A DNA stretch of 64,000 nucleotides from Chloroflexi bacterium AL-N1 (GTDB lineage: Bacteria > Chloroflexota > Chloroflexia > Chloroflexales > Roseiflexaceae). The translations under genes and the position numbers were made by a program. This document shows positions 56,195-64,000 of the stretch, piece after piece. The notes under the pieces are model-generated. The model had not been told where the DNA came from and did not search any database. It saw nothing but the letters and a program-made list of their open reading frames with translations. How positions within the stretch are numbered: the first letter of the stretch is position 1; each line of letters opens with the position of its first letter. The stretch covers positions 1 through 64,000 of the forward strand of contig WYDT01000021.1 of the NCBI GenBank assembly GCA_013122435.1, given 5' to 3'.

Positions 56195-57021
56195 ACCATA
56201 CGGGCGGATTACCCGGTGAAAACTATCTGTGAGATGCTGAACTTGCCACGCAGCAGCTTCTATCATCGCACCAGTGCCAGTGATGTGGCTGATTTACAGA
56301 TAGCGTTGCTCGACTTGGCAGGTCAGTAGCCGACGTATAGCTATCGGTGCTTGATCGCCCTGCTGAAACGGGTGGGTTGGTCGGTCAATCATAAGCGCAT
56401 CCAGCGCATGATGGTGCACAGGGGGCTGCAACGCCCGGTCAAGCGGCGCCAAACGCGCACGACCAACAGCCCGCATGACTTGCCGCGCTAGCCCAATCGG
56501 GTTGGTAGACTGGAAATCAGCTGCCCGGATCAGGTGGGGTGGCGGACATCACCTACAGCTGCCTGGCACACGATTTCGTCTACCTGGCGGTCAGCATGAA
56601 CGTGCATACACGGGCGATGCGTGGCAGGCATCTGAGCTGCTCGCTGGATCGGGAACTGATGCTAACGGCGCTACGGTGGGCATTGGCGGATCGGGTGCCG
56701 GACATTCAGCACAGCGATTAGGGCGTGCCGGATGCCTGCGGTGATGACACCGACCTGCTGCACGAAGGTGTGCAGATCAGCATGGCGGCGGTGGGCAAGC
56801 CAGAGGACCACGGCTACACTGAACGGCTGATGCGGACGATGAAAGAGACGGCGGTGGATTTGTCGGCGTACGAGGATTTCCACGATGCTTCCCGCTCCAT
56901 CGGGCGCTGTGTGGATGAAGTCTACACCCCGAAACGTATTCACTCGATGCTGGGCTATCTCACACCTGCCGAATACGCCGCAGATTGGTTGGCTCGCCAG
57001 CCAGATCCCATGTTAGCATAA
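56194..57021 (+). pseudogene. IS3-family orfB (DDE transposase), interrupted
   Basis: Starts at MTIRADYPVKTICEMLNLPR and ends with TPAEYAADWLARQPDP. The DDE parts are recognisable: VADITYSCLAHDFVYLAVSM, then DIQHSD and GKPEDHGYTERLMRTMKE. In-frame TAG codons occur at 56327-56329, 56489-56491 and 56719-56721, and there is a one-base frameshift near 56536-56541. It does not encode a whole protein. Confidence 0.85.
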
Positions 57022-57061
57022 GCACAGGCACTTTTGTGGCCAACTCTTTGGGCTCACTACA

Positions 57062-57348
57062 GTCAGTACAAACCGTCGTATGGTGATGTTGAGATGGAGT
57101 ATGTTATTGATCCTGATCAGAACCACTATCAACTTTTGACCATAGGATGGGATAAGTACGAACGTATTCACGGCACGGTTCTGTACATTGACATCAAAGA
57201 TGGCAAAATCTGGATTCAGCACAATGGAACTGAGGAAGATATTGCCAACACACTGGCTGAGATGGGTGTTCCCAAGGAAGACATTGTATTGGCCTTTCAT
57301 GCGCCTTACAAGCGCCATCTTACTGGCTTTGCTACCGGGTTACCGTGA
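57062..57348 (+). pseudogene. xisI: XisI-family gene, 5' truncated by the IS
   Basis: The remaining 95 or so residues (QYKPSYGDVEMEYVIDPDQN, ILYIDIKDGKIWIQHNG-type core, GVPKEDIVLAFHAPYKRH) match the XisI (fdxN element excision controlling factor) family almost to its end. The first 15 to 20 residues of the family are missing because the IS right end lies at this point. XisI normally pairs with XisH, which is not seen nearby. It may still be translated from a start inside the IS. Confidence 0.82.
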
Positions 57349-57759
57349 TCGAGAATCTGTGTTGAGTCAGGTCGAGTTGGTGATTACTCCAAAACTGAGA
57401 AATGAGAGGAGCGCCCTAAATGATTTCTTTTCTCCATAAAGACTAAAACAGTATCTAAATCTCTGCCATTTTAGCGATACGGATCTCTACCTGTTTCAAA
57501 CAATTGTGCTGTATTTTCCTCGCCCGACCCATCATTTGGGATCTTCTAAGATTACTTACTACAGTCACGTGAACAAATAGTCATCGTACAATAACGCCAT
57601 GTTTATTGACACTTTGGTCCTGTTCCGCTACAGTATTGAGGACAATTAAGTACCGATACCGTTACATCACCTTACCCACGCCCCGTCTTTGCGTAAAACA
57701 CCTCGTTGTGTAACGGACGTTTCAGCCGACAACTTACTGTAATCGGAAAGAAATGCCTC
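57349..57759. other. Upstream region of the subtilase gene
   Basis: A 411-base gap without a gene. It holds the promoter at 57607-57635 and a leader of about 125 bases before the ATG at 57760. Nothing else is seen. Confidence 0.55.
57607..57635 (+). promoter_or_regulatory. Sigma-70-type promoter for the subtilase gene
   Basis: TTGACA (57607-57612), a 17-base spacer and TACAGT (57630-57635) on the + strand. Confidence 0.65.
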
Positions 57760-59025
57760 ATGTATAAGCCTCGTGTGCTCCTGTTTTTTTTGACACTAGT
57801 CTTGCTGCCAACCTGCTGCTTCCCTGCTACTTCTCGATATGTTGGTGCTCAAGCCTCCAACACTCAACCCATCTCACATATTGAACCTGAAGCGGTTCCT
57901 GGTGAATATGTTATTACCTGGCAAGACGATTTGTCTATGAGTGTGGGTCTTGCTGATGTTCAGTTATCTGGTATTCAGGTTATTGACCATATTGATGCTA
58001 TTAATACATCGATTGTGACCTTGCCAGATTTCACAACGTCGCAATTGCAGAACACCCAAACAGAACTTGATAAATTCCGCAACGATCCCCGTGTTGCCGC
58101 CGTTGAGCCAAACTACTACTACAAGACACTAACATCTCCTAATGATCCGCATATTGTGGATCAGTGGGGCTGGAATGCGATCAATGCCTATGCTGCCTGG
58201 GATATCACCAAGGGCAGTTCAAATGTGGTGATTGCCGTGGTAGACACAGGTATACAGCAAGATCATCCCGATCTCGACTCCAAGATTCTAGCTGGGTACG
58301 ACTTTGTCGACGGCGACACCTCCCCCGACGATAGCGTAGGCCATGGAACTCATGTCGCGGGTATTGCCGCTGCGGAGACGGACAACCAGAGTTTTGGAGC
58401 TGGTGCCTGCCCATTGTGTACGATTATGCCCATACGTGTCATTGAGGATCGTCGCGGCAAGTTGTCTGATGTTGTTGCCGGGATTATCTATGCCGCAGAC
58501 AACGGAGCGCAGGTCATCAATTTAAGTCTTGGCGGTGTGGAAGCAGTTGCGCTTGAAAATGCGATCAACTATGCATGGGGGCAAGGGGCTTTCCTGGCGT
58601 GTGCTGCAGGAAACAATGGTGAGAACAAATCGTTCTATCCCGCCGCATACGCACATTGCTTGAGTGTGGCGGCCACGGATCGAAACGATACCTGGGCTTT
58701 ATTCTCAAACTATGGAGAATGGGTCGATATGGCTGCACCAGGCTCTTCCATCTACTCTACACTTACCAATAATGATTATGGCTCCCTAATCGGCACATCG
58801 ATGGCCGCGCCCCATGTGGCCGGGATTGCCGGGTTGCTCTTCTCACAAGGGCTCACCAATAGCCAGATCCGTGGGCGCCTCTGTACCACGGCTGACGACA
58901 TCGCGGGCACCGGCACCTACTGGCAGTGTGGGCGGCTCAACGCTTCTCGTGCGGTCGAAGGACACAATACAGTCAATCCCTTTCCCTACACGGTCTATCT
59001 TCCCTTGACACTTGCAGATCAATAG
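57760..59025 (+). CDS. Secreted S8-family subtilisin-like protease
   Basis: A 421-residue serine protease. A signal peptide (MYKPRVLLFFLTLVLLPTCC) is followed by an inhibitor I9-type propeptide (about residues 45-120) and the catalytic domain with D162 (VVDTGIQQDHPD), H195 (GHGTHVAGIA), the oxyanion Asn in CAAGNNGE (about 285) and S347 (GTSMAAPHVAG). The C-terminus ends soon after the domain (TVYLPLTLADQ), a sequence like the sorting or linker tails of Chloroflexota secreted proteins. I use the ATG at 57760 rather than the open frame at 57706 because it starts the signal peptide. Confidence 0.95.
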   Translation: MYKPRVLLFFLTLVLLPTCCFPATSRYVGAQASNTQPISHIEPEAVPGEYVITWQDDLSMSVGLADVQLSGIQVIDHIDAINTSIVTLPDFTTSQLQNTQTELDKFRNDPRVAAVEPNYYYKTLTSPNDPHIVDQWGWNAINAYAAWDITKGSSNVVIAVVDTGIQQDHPDLDSKILAGYDFVDGDTSPDDSVGHGTHVAGIAAAETDNQSFGAGACPLCTIMPIRVIEDRRGKLSDVVAGIIYAADNGAQVINLSLGGVEAVALENAINYAWGQGAFLACAAGNNGENKSFYPAAYAHCLSVAATDRNDTWALFSNYGEWVDMAAPGSSIYSTLTNNDYGSLIGTSMAAPHVAGIAGLLFSQGLTNSQIRGRLCTTADDIAGTGTYWQCGRLNASRAVEGHNTVNPFPYTVYLPLTLADQ

Positions 59026-59041
59026 CTACCTGTTCAATTGT

Positions 59042-59071
59042 TTGCAACATCCTCCACGTAAGCGCTATACT
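59042..59071 (+). promoter_or_regulatory. Sigma-70-type promoter for the F420 operon
   Basis: TTGCAA (59042-59047), an 18-base spacer and TATACT (59066-59071). It lies about 85 bases before the first gene at 59157. Confidence 0.6.
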
Positions 59072-59156
59072 AGAAGCACACGTTATCGAATTGCACAGCC
59101 CAGTTTCCTTGTCATAAGGAGGCTTCTGTTTCATAGTCGATGAAATTGAGGTTAGT

Positions 59157-59663
59157 ATGACAGAGTCGCTGCATAATTCTGCTCCAATGCCTGATTTGCC
59201 GAAGGGTCTTGGCGCATCTGCTCCTGATCTCTGGCTGGATATGGCTGAAGAGGAGCGTAAAACTGGTTGTATTCTGGATGAAGAAACATGTGTTATCAAA
59301 GGTGTTTACTTCTTTCTCAAAGGTAATCTTGATATTCCCTTCCATGGTTCCAAAGAATTTTTCACCTATACGGTGTGGGTTTCCCTCAACAAGGAGCATT
59401 TTGAACGCATTGTCTCGTTATGGGGAAATCCATTACGTTCCAAAGAACCTCCCTATTTTGGTTGGCTGGCCACACGCTTGCCCAGTTACCCGGAAACGAT
59501 TAACCTGCAGACACAGGTCTACATGAACGATATAGGGATGCGTCCCACTGTTATTCTGGAACCAAACGATCACCCGCTGGCCATCGAACAAGGGGAGGGC
59601 ATGGGCCTCCCACGTATCGAGGAGATTGTGACGCTTTTGAATAGCAGGGAAGGTGATCTATGA
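59157..59663 (+). CDS. DUF2199-family protein
   Basis: A 168-residue soluble protein that matches the DUF2199 pattern: LPKGLGASAPDLWLDMAEEE, then CVIKGVYFFLKGNLDIPFHG and FTYTVWVSLNKEHFERIVSLW. The function is unknown. Its TGA stop overlaps the ATG of cofD (ATGA, 59660-59663), so translation is coupled and it is probably linked to F420 metabolism or simply co-expressed. Confidence 0.82.
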   Translation: MTESLHNSAPMPDLPKGLGASAPDLWLDMAEEERKTGCILDEETCVIKGVYFFLKGNLDIPFHGSKEFFTYTVWVSLNKEHFERIVSLWGNPLRSKEPPYFGWLATRLPSYPETINLQTQVYMNDIGMRPTVILEPNDHPLAIEQGEGMGLPRIEEIVTLLNSREGDL

Positions 59664-60601
59664 TTGTCACGCTTGCAGGTGGTGTCGGCGCAGCACGCTT
59701 TCTGGAAGGTCTGGTACAGGTGGTTCCTGCTGAACAGGTGACCGCGATTGTCAATACCGGTGATGACATTACACTCCACGGTTTACATATTTCACCTGAT
59801 ATTGATATCGTGACGTACACTCTTGCTGGTATCGTGGAAGAGGCACAGGGCTGGGGTGTGCGAGGTGATACCACCAATGTCTTGGAGATGCTTAAAACAC
59901 TTGGCGCCGAAACATGGTTTTTGCTCGGTGATCGTGATCTGGCCACGCATATCCGGCGTACAGAACTATTGCGTGGTGGTGCCACGCTCACCGAAGTCAC
60001 CGATCTGATCCGACGTGCACTCGGCGTGGCAGTGCAGATCTTGCCAATGACTGACGATCCAGTAGCGACCTACATTGTGACGCCACAAGGGGCCATACAT
60101 TTTCAGCACTATCTGGTGCAGCGGCGTGCACAGGACGATGTCACAGGTGTAACATTCGAGGGTGTTGATAGAGCGCGACCAACCGCTGTGGTGCTAGAAG
60201 CGATTGGATATGCTGAGGCGATCCTTATCGCGCCGAGTAACCCGATCGTGAGTGTGGGGACAACTCTCGCTCTACCGGGTGTGCGCGCAGCACTTGAGGA
60301 AACACGTACCCCTATTGTTGCAGTCAGCCCGATTGTCGGAGGTGCACCGATTAAAGGCCCGGCGGCTCCCTTGATGCGTGCACAGGGCTTTGAGGTCTCG
60401 GCACGCGGGGTGGGTGAATGTTATCGTGGTCTTATCGATATACTGGTTATTGATACTGTTGATGCCGTACTGGCAGATGACATCCGTGCGCTAGGTATAG
60501 ACGTTGTAATCACTGACACAATTATGCGTGGGCCAGATGAAAAACGGTCGTTGGCCCAGGTAACGCTTGATGCAGCGAATGCTCGATTATCAAGATCATA
60601 G
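59660..60601 (+). CDS. cofD: 2-phospho-L-lactate transferase CofD
   Basis: A 313-residue enzyme that transfers the phospholactate (or phosphoenolpyruvate) part of the activated guanylyl donor to the deazaflavin Fo, making F420-0 or its dehydro form. It has the family start VTLAGGVGAARFLEGL, NTGDDITLHGLHISPDIDIV, GDRDLATHIRRTELLRGG, APSNPIVSVGTTLALPGV and GPAAPLMRAQG. Full length. It is coupled to the DUF2199 gene and followed by cofC, so it is in an F420 operon. Confidence 0.96.
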   Translation: MIVTLAGGVGAARFLEGLVQVVPAEQVTAIVNTGDDITLHGLHISPDIDIVTYTLAGIVEEAQGWGVRGDTTNVLEMLKTLGAETWFLLGDRDLATHIRRTELLRGGATLTEVTDLIRRALGVAVQILPMTDDPVATYIVTPQGAIHFQHYLVQRRAQDDVTGVTFEGVDRARPTAVVLEAIGYAEAILIAPSNPIVSVGTTLALPGVRAALEETRTPIVAVSPIVGGAPIKGPAAPLMRAQGFEVSARGVGECYRGLIDILVIDTVDAVLADDIRALGIDVVITDTIMRGPDEKRSLAQVTLDAANARLSRS

Positions 60602-60640
60602 CATGAGAGGGATACGCGCGTTTCCGTGGGAATACATATA

Positions 60641-61291
60641 ATGATTTATGCGATTGTACCAGTCAAGCAGCTCGATCAGGCCAAGAGTCGTTTGTCAAAA
60701 ATATTGACGCCTGCGGCACGACAGAAGCTTGTGCTTACCATGTTGTGTGATGTCTTGAGAACTCTGCTACACAATCCCATGATTGATGGTGTTGGCGTGA
60801 TCAGTGGTGACGCAACAGTTCTGGCGTTGGCTGCCAGCGAAGGTGCAGAGCCTTTACTCGATCAGACAGCAGATCTTAATAGCGCATTGGTGCAAGCATC
60901 TCGACATGTTGCTGCTCGTGGCGCAACCGGTGTGCTGGTGCTCCCTGCCGACGTACCACTGGTGACAGACAGAGATATTGCCGCCTTGCTTGATGCCTCT
61001 GGTGTTGGACCCGGTATTGTTATCGCCCCTTCGCCAGACGGCGGCACCAACGCGCTATTGATTCGCCCTCCATCCGCTGTGCCTTTCCAATTTGGCCTGG
61101 AGAGCTTGCAACGGCATTGTGAGGCAGCACAACAGCGTGATCTTGCGATTCAAGTGATCAATGCCGCTGGATTATCTATGGACATAGACAACTGTGATGA
61201 TCTTGTGCAACTAACAGAAGCAAATGGCCAGACAGCAACCCAGCAGTTGGTACGTCATTTGTTGATGACGACGCGCATGCCGTGTATATAA
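60641..61291 (+). CDS. cofC: 2-phospho-L-lactate guanylyltransferase CofC
   Basis: A 216-residue nucleotidyltransferase. It starts with YAIVPVKQLDQAKSRLSKIL and has LVLPADVPLVTDRDIAALL and IVIAPSPDGGTNALLIRPP, conserved in CofC/FbiD. It activates phospholactate (or phosphoenolpyruvate) with GTP to give the CofD donor. I use the ATG at 60641; the open frame goes back five codons to a GTG. It follows cofD by 39 bases. Confidence 0.94.
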   Translation: MIYAIVPVKQLDQAKSRLSKILTPAARQKLVLTMLCDVLRTLLHNPMIDGVGVISGDATVLALAASEGAEPLLDQTADLNSALVQASRHVAARGATGVLVLPADVPLVTDRDIAALLDASGVGPGIVIAPSPDGGTNALLIRPPSAVPFQFGLESLQRHCEAAQQRDLAIQVINAAGLSMDIDNCDDLVQLTEANGQTATQQLVRHLLMTTRMPCI

Positions 61292-61322
61292 AAGACTTTT
61301 ATCTAGCCAAGGAGCGTGAGTT

Positions 61323-62309
61323 ATGGCAATTATCGGTTATGCGGCTGCCCTGGAGCAGTTTCACCCGACAGAACTTTTAGAATATTCGATCATGGCAGAG
61401 AAATATGGTTTTGGTGGTGTGATGGCCGCCGACCATTTTCAACCGTGGGTACCGCAACAAGGCCACAATGCATTTGTGTGGTCGTGGATGAGTTCACTGG
61501 GCTCGACAACCCAGAAGATGACGTTTGGTCCCGGTGTGACCTGTCCATCGTTTCGGTATCATCCTTCGGTTGTGGCGCAGGCATCAGCGACATTGGGTGC
61601 GCTGTTTCCCGGTCGTTTCTGGCTTGGTCTAGGCAGCGGTGAAGCATTGAACGAGCATGTGGTTGGTGGTGTGTGGCCTGAACCGCATGTGCGCCTGAAG
61701 ATGATGCAAGAAGCGATTGACATTATCAAGAAGCTGTTGAGTGGTGAGGTGGCCAGACACGACAATGGTACATACTTTACGATGGAGCGGGTGCGATTAT
61801 GGACATTGCCAGAGCAGCCTGTGCCGATCTATGTCGCTACGGCGGGCCCCGTGACGGCCAAATGGACTGGGCAGTATTGTGAAGGGATTATCACTCCCGG
61901 CGCAAACCTCGATAAGTTGCGTATGTTGCTAGGAAAATTCGAAGAGGGAGCGAAAGCTGCTGGCAAGGATGCCACCAAAATGCCGAAATTGCTGCAACTG
62001 CATCTCTCATGGGCCGATACGTATGCGGAAGCTTTAGAGAGTGCGCTGACGGAGTGGCCCAATGGTGGCATGAACTTTCCCAAACAGGATATTCGTTCCC
62101 CCGAAGACTTTGCCGCGATGGCGAAACTTGTGCGTGCGGAGAATTTTGAGGGTCGCATGCTGATCTCGGAGCATTTGGATGAGCATCGAGAATACATTCA
62201 GCGGTTTGTCGATCTGGGCTTTGATGAAATCCATGTTCACAATGTTGGTCGTAACCAGGAACAGTTTATCAAGGCTTTTAGTGAGCAGGTTATTGCTAAG
62301 CTCAAGTAG
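61323..62309 (+). CDS. F420-dependent LLM-class oxidoreductase
   Basis: A 328-residue luciferase-like monooxygenase-fold enzyme of the F420-dependent dehydrogenase group (Fgd/Adf-like). It has EYSIMAEKYGFGGVMAADHF, FGPGVTCPSFRYHPSVVAQA, FWLGLGSGEALNEHVVG and VRLWTLPEQPVPIYVATAGP. It is likely to pass hydride between F420 and a sugar phosphate or alcohol; the substrate is not shown. Its place in a cofDC operon supports F420 use. RBS AAGGAG lies before the ATG. Confidence 0.92.
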   Translation: MAIIGYAAALEQFHPTELLEYSIMAEKYGFGGVMAADHFQPWVPQQGHNAFVWSWMSSLGSTTQKMTFGPGVTCPSFRYHPSVVAQASATLGALFPGRFWLGLGSGEALNEHVVGGVWPEPHVRLKMMQEAIDIIKKLLSGEVARHDNGTYFTMERVRLWTLPEQPVPIYVATAGPVTAKWTGQYCEGIITPGANLDKLRMLLGKFEEGAKAAGKDATKMPKLLQLHLSWADTYAEALESALTEWPNGGMNFPKQDIRSPEDFAAMAKLVRAENFEGRMLISEHLDEHREYIQRFVDLGFDEIHVHNVGRNQEQFIKAFSEQVIAKLK

Positions 62310-62324
62310 CAACAAGGAGTACGT

Positions 62325-62732
62325 GTGACAATCTCTATGTTAAGTGATGAAGCTCGCGCTATGTTGGGCGAAAAGCGTTTTGCAGTGCTGGCAACCCTCA
62401 ATGATGATGGTACCCCTCATCTTTCGGTCATGTGGTACGAGTTGCAAGACGATGAAGTGCTAATGAATACCAAAGTTGGGCGTGTCAAAGAGCAGAACAT
62501 GCGGCGTGAACCACGGATTTCGATCTGCATTGAGGATGACTACAACTACATTTCTATTTCTGGCACCGTACGCTTGATCGATGAGCAGGAGGTGGCTCAT
62601 GCCGACATTCGTCATCTGGCTGAGCGCTACCACAATCCCGAACGTGCCGAAACGATGATGCAAAACATGTTCGCAAAAGAGCAACGCGTTACTATGCGTA
62701 TGTCAATCGAGAAGGTGCTGGAACGGATTTGA
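62325..62732 (+). CDS. PPOX-class F420/FMN-binding split-barrel protein
   Basis: A 135-residue protein of the pyridoxamine-5'-phosphate-oxidase-like split barrel family: FAVLATLNDDGTPHLSVMWY, DDEVLMNTKVGRVKEQNMRR and RISICIEDDYNYISISGTVR. Many in this subgroup use F420H2 to reduce their substrate. The start is GTG at 62325, with AAGGAG upstream. It is the last gene of the F420 operon, 16 bases after the LLM-class gene. Confidence 0.9.
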   Translation: MTISMLSDEARAMLGEKRFAVLATLNDDGTPHLSVMWYELQDDEVLMNTKVGRVKEQNMRREPRISICIEDDYNYISISGTVRLIDEQEVAHADIRHLAERYHNPERAETMMQNMFAKEQRVTMRMSIEKVLERI

Positions 62733-62960
62733 GAGGTAGACCTTTAGGGTCGGGATAAGGCATTTGGAAGGGGAAAAGCCTATAAGAGATGTAACTTGTG
62801 GGGTAGACCCTTAGGGTTAATGTGATACACCCCGTAGAAAAGCGATTTACGCTGCCAGATTGGGAACCTTTAGGGTTGAAATAGGTTGTGTGGAAGGGCC
62901 AAAACGCCTGAGGAAGGTATTTTGAAGGGCAACCTTTAGGGTCTAGTAAGGAAACAAAGC
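62733..62960. repeat. Four spaced copies of a palindromic 11-mer
   Basis: Copies of acctttagggt at 62740-62750, 62866-62876 and 62932-62942 and of acccttagggt at 62807-62817, spaced 67, 59 and 66 bases. The second form is a perfect palindrome around one T. Between them are recurring ggaaggg or gaaggg and aaaagcct or aaaacgcct blocks, so the unit looks like a degenerate repeat of about 64 bases. It fills the whole space between the F420 operon and the next gene. Confidence 0.85.
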
Positions 62961-63476
62961 ATGGCAGAACTGGTTCATCAACTTACTCTGATCGCACAAC
63001 TCGAGGATGTGATGCGATCAGAGTGTTCGCTTGCTCAGGGGTATCATGTGCGTCAAATAGAAGATAGAGATCGGCTAGGGCTGGCCGATCTTTATTTTGC
63101 TGTGTATCCCAGAGACATTGTGGCAGACGGAGCAGCGGCACACGCTGAAATGGAACAGACCTTTGCAGGTGCATACGGCCATCTTGACATAGCAGCCTCG
63201 CCTGTACTCTGGCACAACAACGTCATCATCGGCAGTGTTATAACGGTTGAGGTGGCGCCCTGGCCTGATACACCAGCAGGGCCATTTGTTATCGAGGTAA
63301 TGGTGCATCCGACACATCAGCGATTGGGTCTCGCAGCATACCTGATGCAGCAGGCAGCACACAATCTTATCGTACAAGGCAAGCAAACAATGGCTTTACG
63401 GGTAATGTCGGATAACATAGGAGCGCAAACTTTGTATGAGCAGTTAGGGTTTCACTGCTGGTCCGGTGCTGGCTAA
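62961..63476 (+). CDS. GNAT-family N-acetyltransferase
   Basis: A 171-residue protein with a GNAT fold. The acetyl-CoA site is FVIEVMVHPTHQRLGLAAYL (R/Q-x-x-G-x-A form; about residues 113-132) and the end is SDNIGAQTLYEQLGFHCW, typical of motif B. The acceptor is unknown. AAGGA lies upstream of the ATG. The four spaced palindromes lie just before it. Confidence 0.87.
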   Translation: MAELVHQLTLIAQLEDVMRSECSLAQGYHVRQIEDRDRLGLADLYFAVYPRDIVADGAAAHAEMEQTFAGAYGHLDIAASPVLWHNNVIIGSVITVEVAPWPDTPAGPFVIEVMVHPTHQRLGLAAYLMQQAAHNLIVQGKQTMALRVMSDNIGAQTLYEQLGFHCWSGAG

Positions 63477-63532
63477 AGCATGCGCTTTTACTTGCTAAGG
63501 GTTGACAGATGAAAGTATAGCTGTTATGATTT

Positions 63533-63550
63533 CTACCAAATTGTAGGTAG
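63533..63550. promoter_or_regulatory. Possible operator of the TetR gene
   Basis: Inverted repeat ctacc (63533-63537) and ggtag (63546-63550) with an eight-base centre, overlapping the 20 bases before the TetR start. TetR regulators often bind such a site to control their own gene. Confidence 0.35.
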
Positions 63551-63554
63551 TATT

Positions 63555-64000
63555 ATGGATGATCTTCCCAACAACAGCACCAGAGTTCGGATACTTGATG
63601 CGGCTGAAGCCCTGTTTTCCGCACGGGGCTTCGCAACAGTAACATTGCGTGATATTGCCAATGTGGTTGGTATGCGCCATGCATCACTCTATTACTATGT
63701 ACCTGGTGGAAAAGAGCAACTCTATATTGAAGTTATGGAACGCAACTTTAAGCGTCATCGCACTGGTCTGGAACAGGCGATTACATCAGCGGGGCAAGAT
63801 ATCCGCACCCAGTTACATGGAGTTGCGCATTGGTTGGTTACGCAACCTCCTATTGATGTTACACGTATGCATCAGGCAGATATGCTGGCATTGGAACAGG
63901 CGCAGGCTGAACAGCTTATGGTTTTGGCATATGACAGTTTGCGTACACCGATTGTGGCTGCTATTAATCGTGCTGTAGCAGCTGGTGTGATTCATGTTCC
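63555..64000 (+). CDS. TetR-family regulator, cut by window edge
   Basis: The first 148 residues are visible. The helix-turn-helix is complete (TRVRILDAAEALFSARGFAT, VTLRDIANVVGMRHASLYYY, about residues 9-50), followed by ligand-domain helices (MERNFKRHRTGLEQAITSAG). The C-terminus lies outside the window. The ligand and targets are unknown. Confidence 0.9.
   Translation, partial: MDDLPNNSTRVRILDAAEALFSARGFATVTLRDIANVVGMRHASLYYYVPGGKEQLYIEVMERNFKRHRTGLEQAITSAGQDIRTQLHGVAHWLVTQPPIDVTRMHQADMLALEQAQAEQLMVLAYDSLRTPIVAAINRAVAAGVIHV

Larger units (their letters stand above)
55816..57061 (+). mobile_element. Decayed IS3-family insertion sequence
   Basis: About 1.25 kb. The left end tgtactgacccctgag (from 55816) and the right end, read inward as tgtagtgagcccaaag (to 57061), form an imperfect inverted repeat, and the length and the orfA/orfB content are those of IS3 elements. 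I see no target duplication. The transposase frames are broken, so the element cannot move by itself. It truncates the xisI gene to its right. Confidence 0.85.

Noticed and set aside
55884..57021. TAG read as an amino acid (recoding) in the transposase
   Set aside because: Host genes such as the WD40 gene at 27955 end in TAG, and the element also has a frameshift, so simple decay is the better explanation.
62733..62960. CRISPR array
   Set aside because: The repeat unit is only 11 bases with degenerate flanks, the spacers share sequence with one another, and no cas gene is present.
1..64000. tRNA or rRNA genes
   Set aside because: I looked in the intergenic stretches for T-loop sequences and rRNA-like blocks and found none that I could support.

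Overview
The window most likely comes from the chromosome of a filamentous, Chloroflexia-type member of the phylum Chloroflexota (an inference from gene content; no rRNA or tRNA was seen). Supporting genes are a coenzyme F420 set (cofD, cofC, two F420-type enzymes), an isopentenyl phosphate kinase, a 1327-residue BTAD/NB-ARC/WD40 protein, two membrane STAS-domain proteins, an SPFH/zinc-ribbon protein and a tandem ThyX-like protein.

Region 1, positions 1-9966, is the most notable part: a complete integron. A 321-residue integron integrase with the IntI-specific insert (9001-9966, + strand) diverges from an attI-like region (8822-8940). To its left are nine whole gene cassettes and the start of a tenth, all read on the - strand away from attI. 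Each gene is followed by an attC-like site bounded by RYYYAAC and GTTRRRY cores, at 8211-8377, 7899-7959, 6595-6718, 5730-5802, 3696-3781, 2817-2941, 2070-2194, 1002-1060 and 92-187. In order from attI the cassettes carry a hypothetical protein, a small Cys-rich protein, a membrane protein, a lipoprotein, a DUF262/DUF1524 (GmrSD-like) probable anti-phage protein, a DUF3267 membrane zincin, a DinB-like protein, a tandem GNAT protein and a methyltransferase. Base composition changes sharply between cassettes, and the array runs off the left edge.

Region 2, 10071-16139: a glycan-use operon on the - strand (FG-GAP propeller protein, GH1 beta-glucosidase, clan-A glycosidase) with a perfect LacI-type operator upstream, then an acyl-CoA dehydrogenase and a histidine phosphatase divergent from an APH-type kinase, a set that recalls animal ACAD10/ACAD11.

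Region 3, 18018-34966: signalling. Two STAS proteins, a decayed ornithine cyclodeaminase gene, galE, an FHA/winged-helix regulator divergent from a Ser/Thr kinase, the BTAD/NB-ARC/WD40 protein, and a clpP-merR-VWA operon.

Region 4, 35025-49399: housekeeping and lipid genes, namely an epimerase, PepF, RdgB, a VTT membrane protein, a UbiA-type prenyltransferase followed by isopentenyl phosphate kinase, an SPFH protein, a secreted unknown, an acetoacetate-decarboxylase fold protein, a UxaA-family dehydratase and the ThyX-like protein.

Region 5, 49799-57348: a secreted GH74-CBM9 xyloglucanase, a GH16 remnant, an (alpha/alpha)6 glycosidase and a dead IS3-family element that has cut off the start of a xisI gene.

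Region 6, 57760-64000: a secreted subtilase, the F420 operon (DUF2199, cofD, cofC, an LLM-class oxidoreductase and a PPOX-type protein), a block of repeated short palindromes, a GNAT protein and a TetR regulator cut by the right edge.
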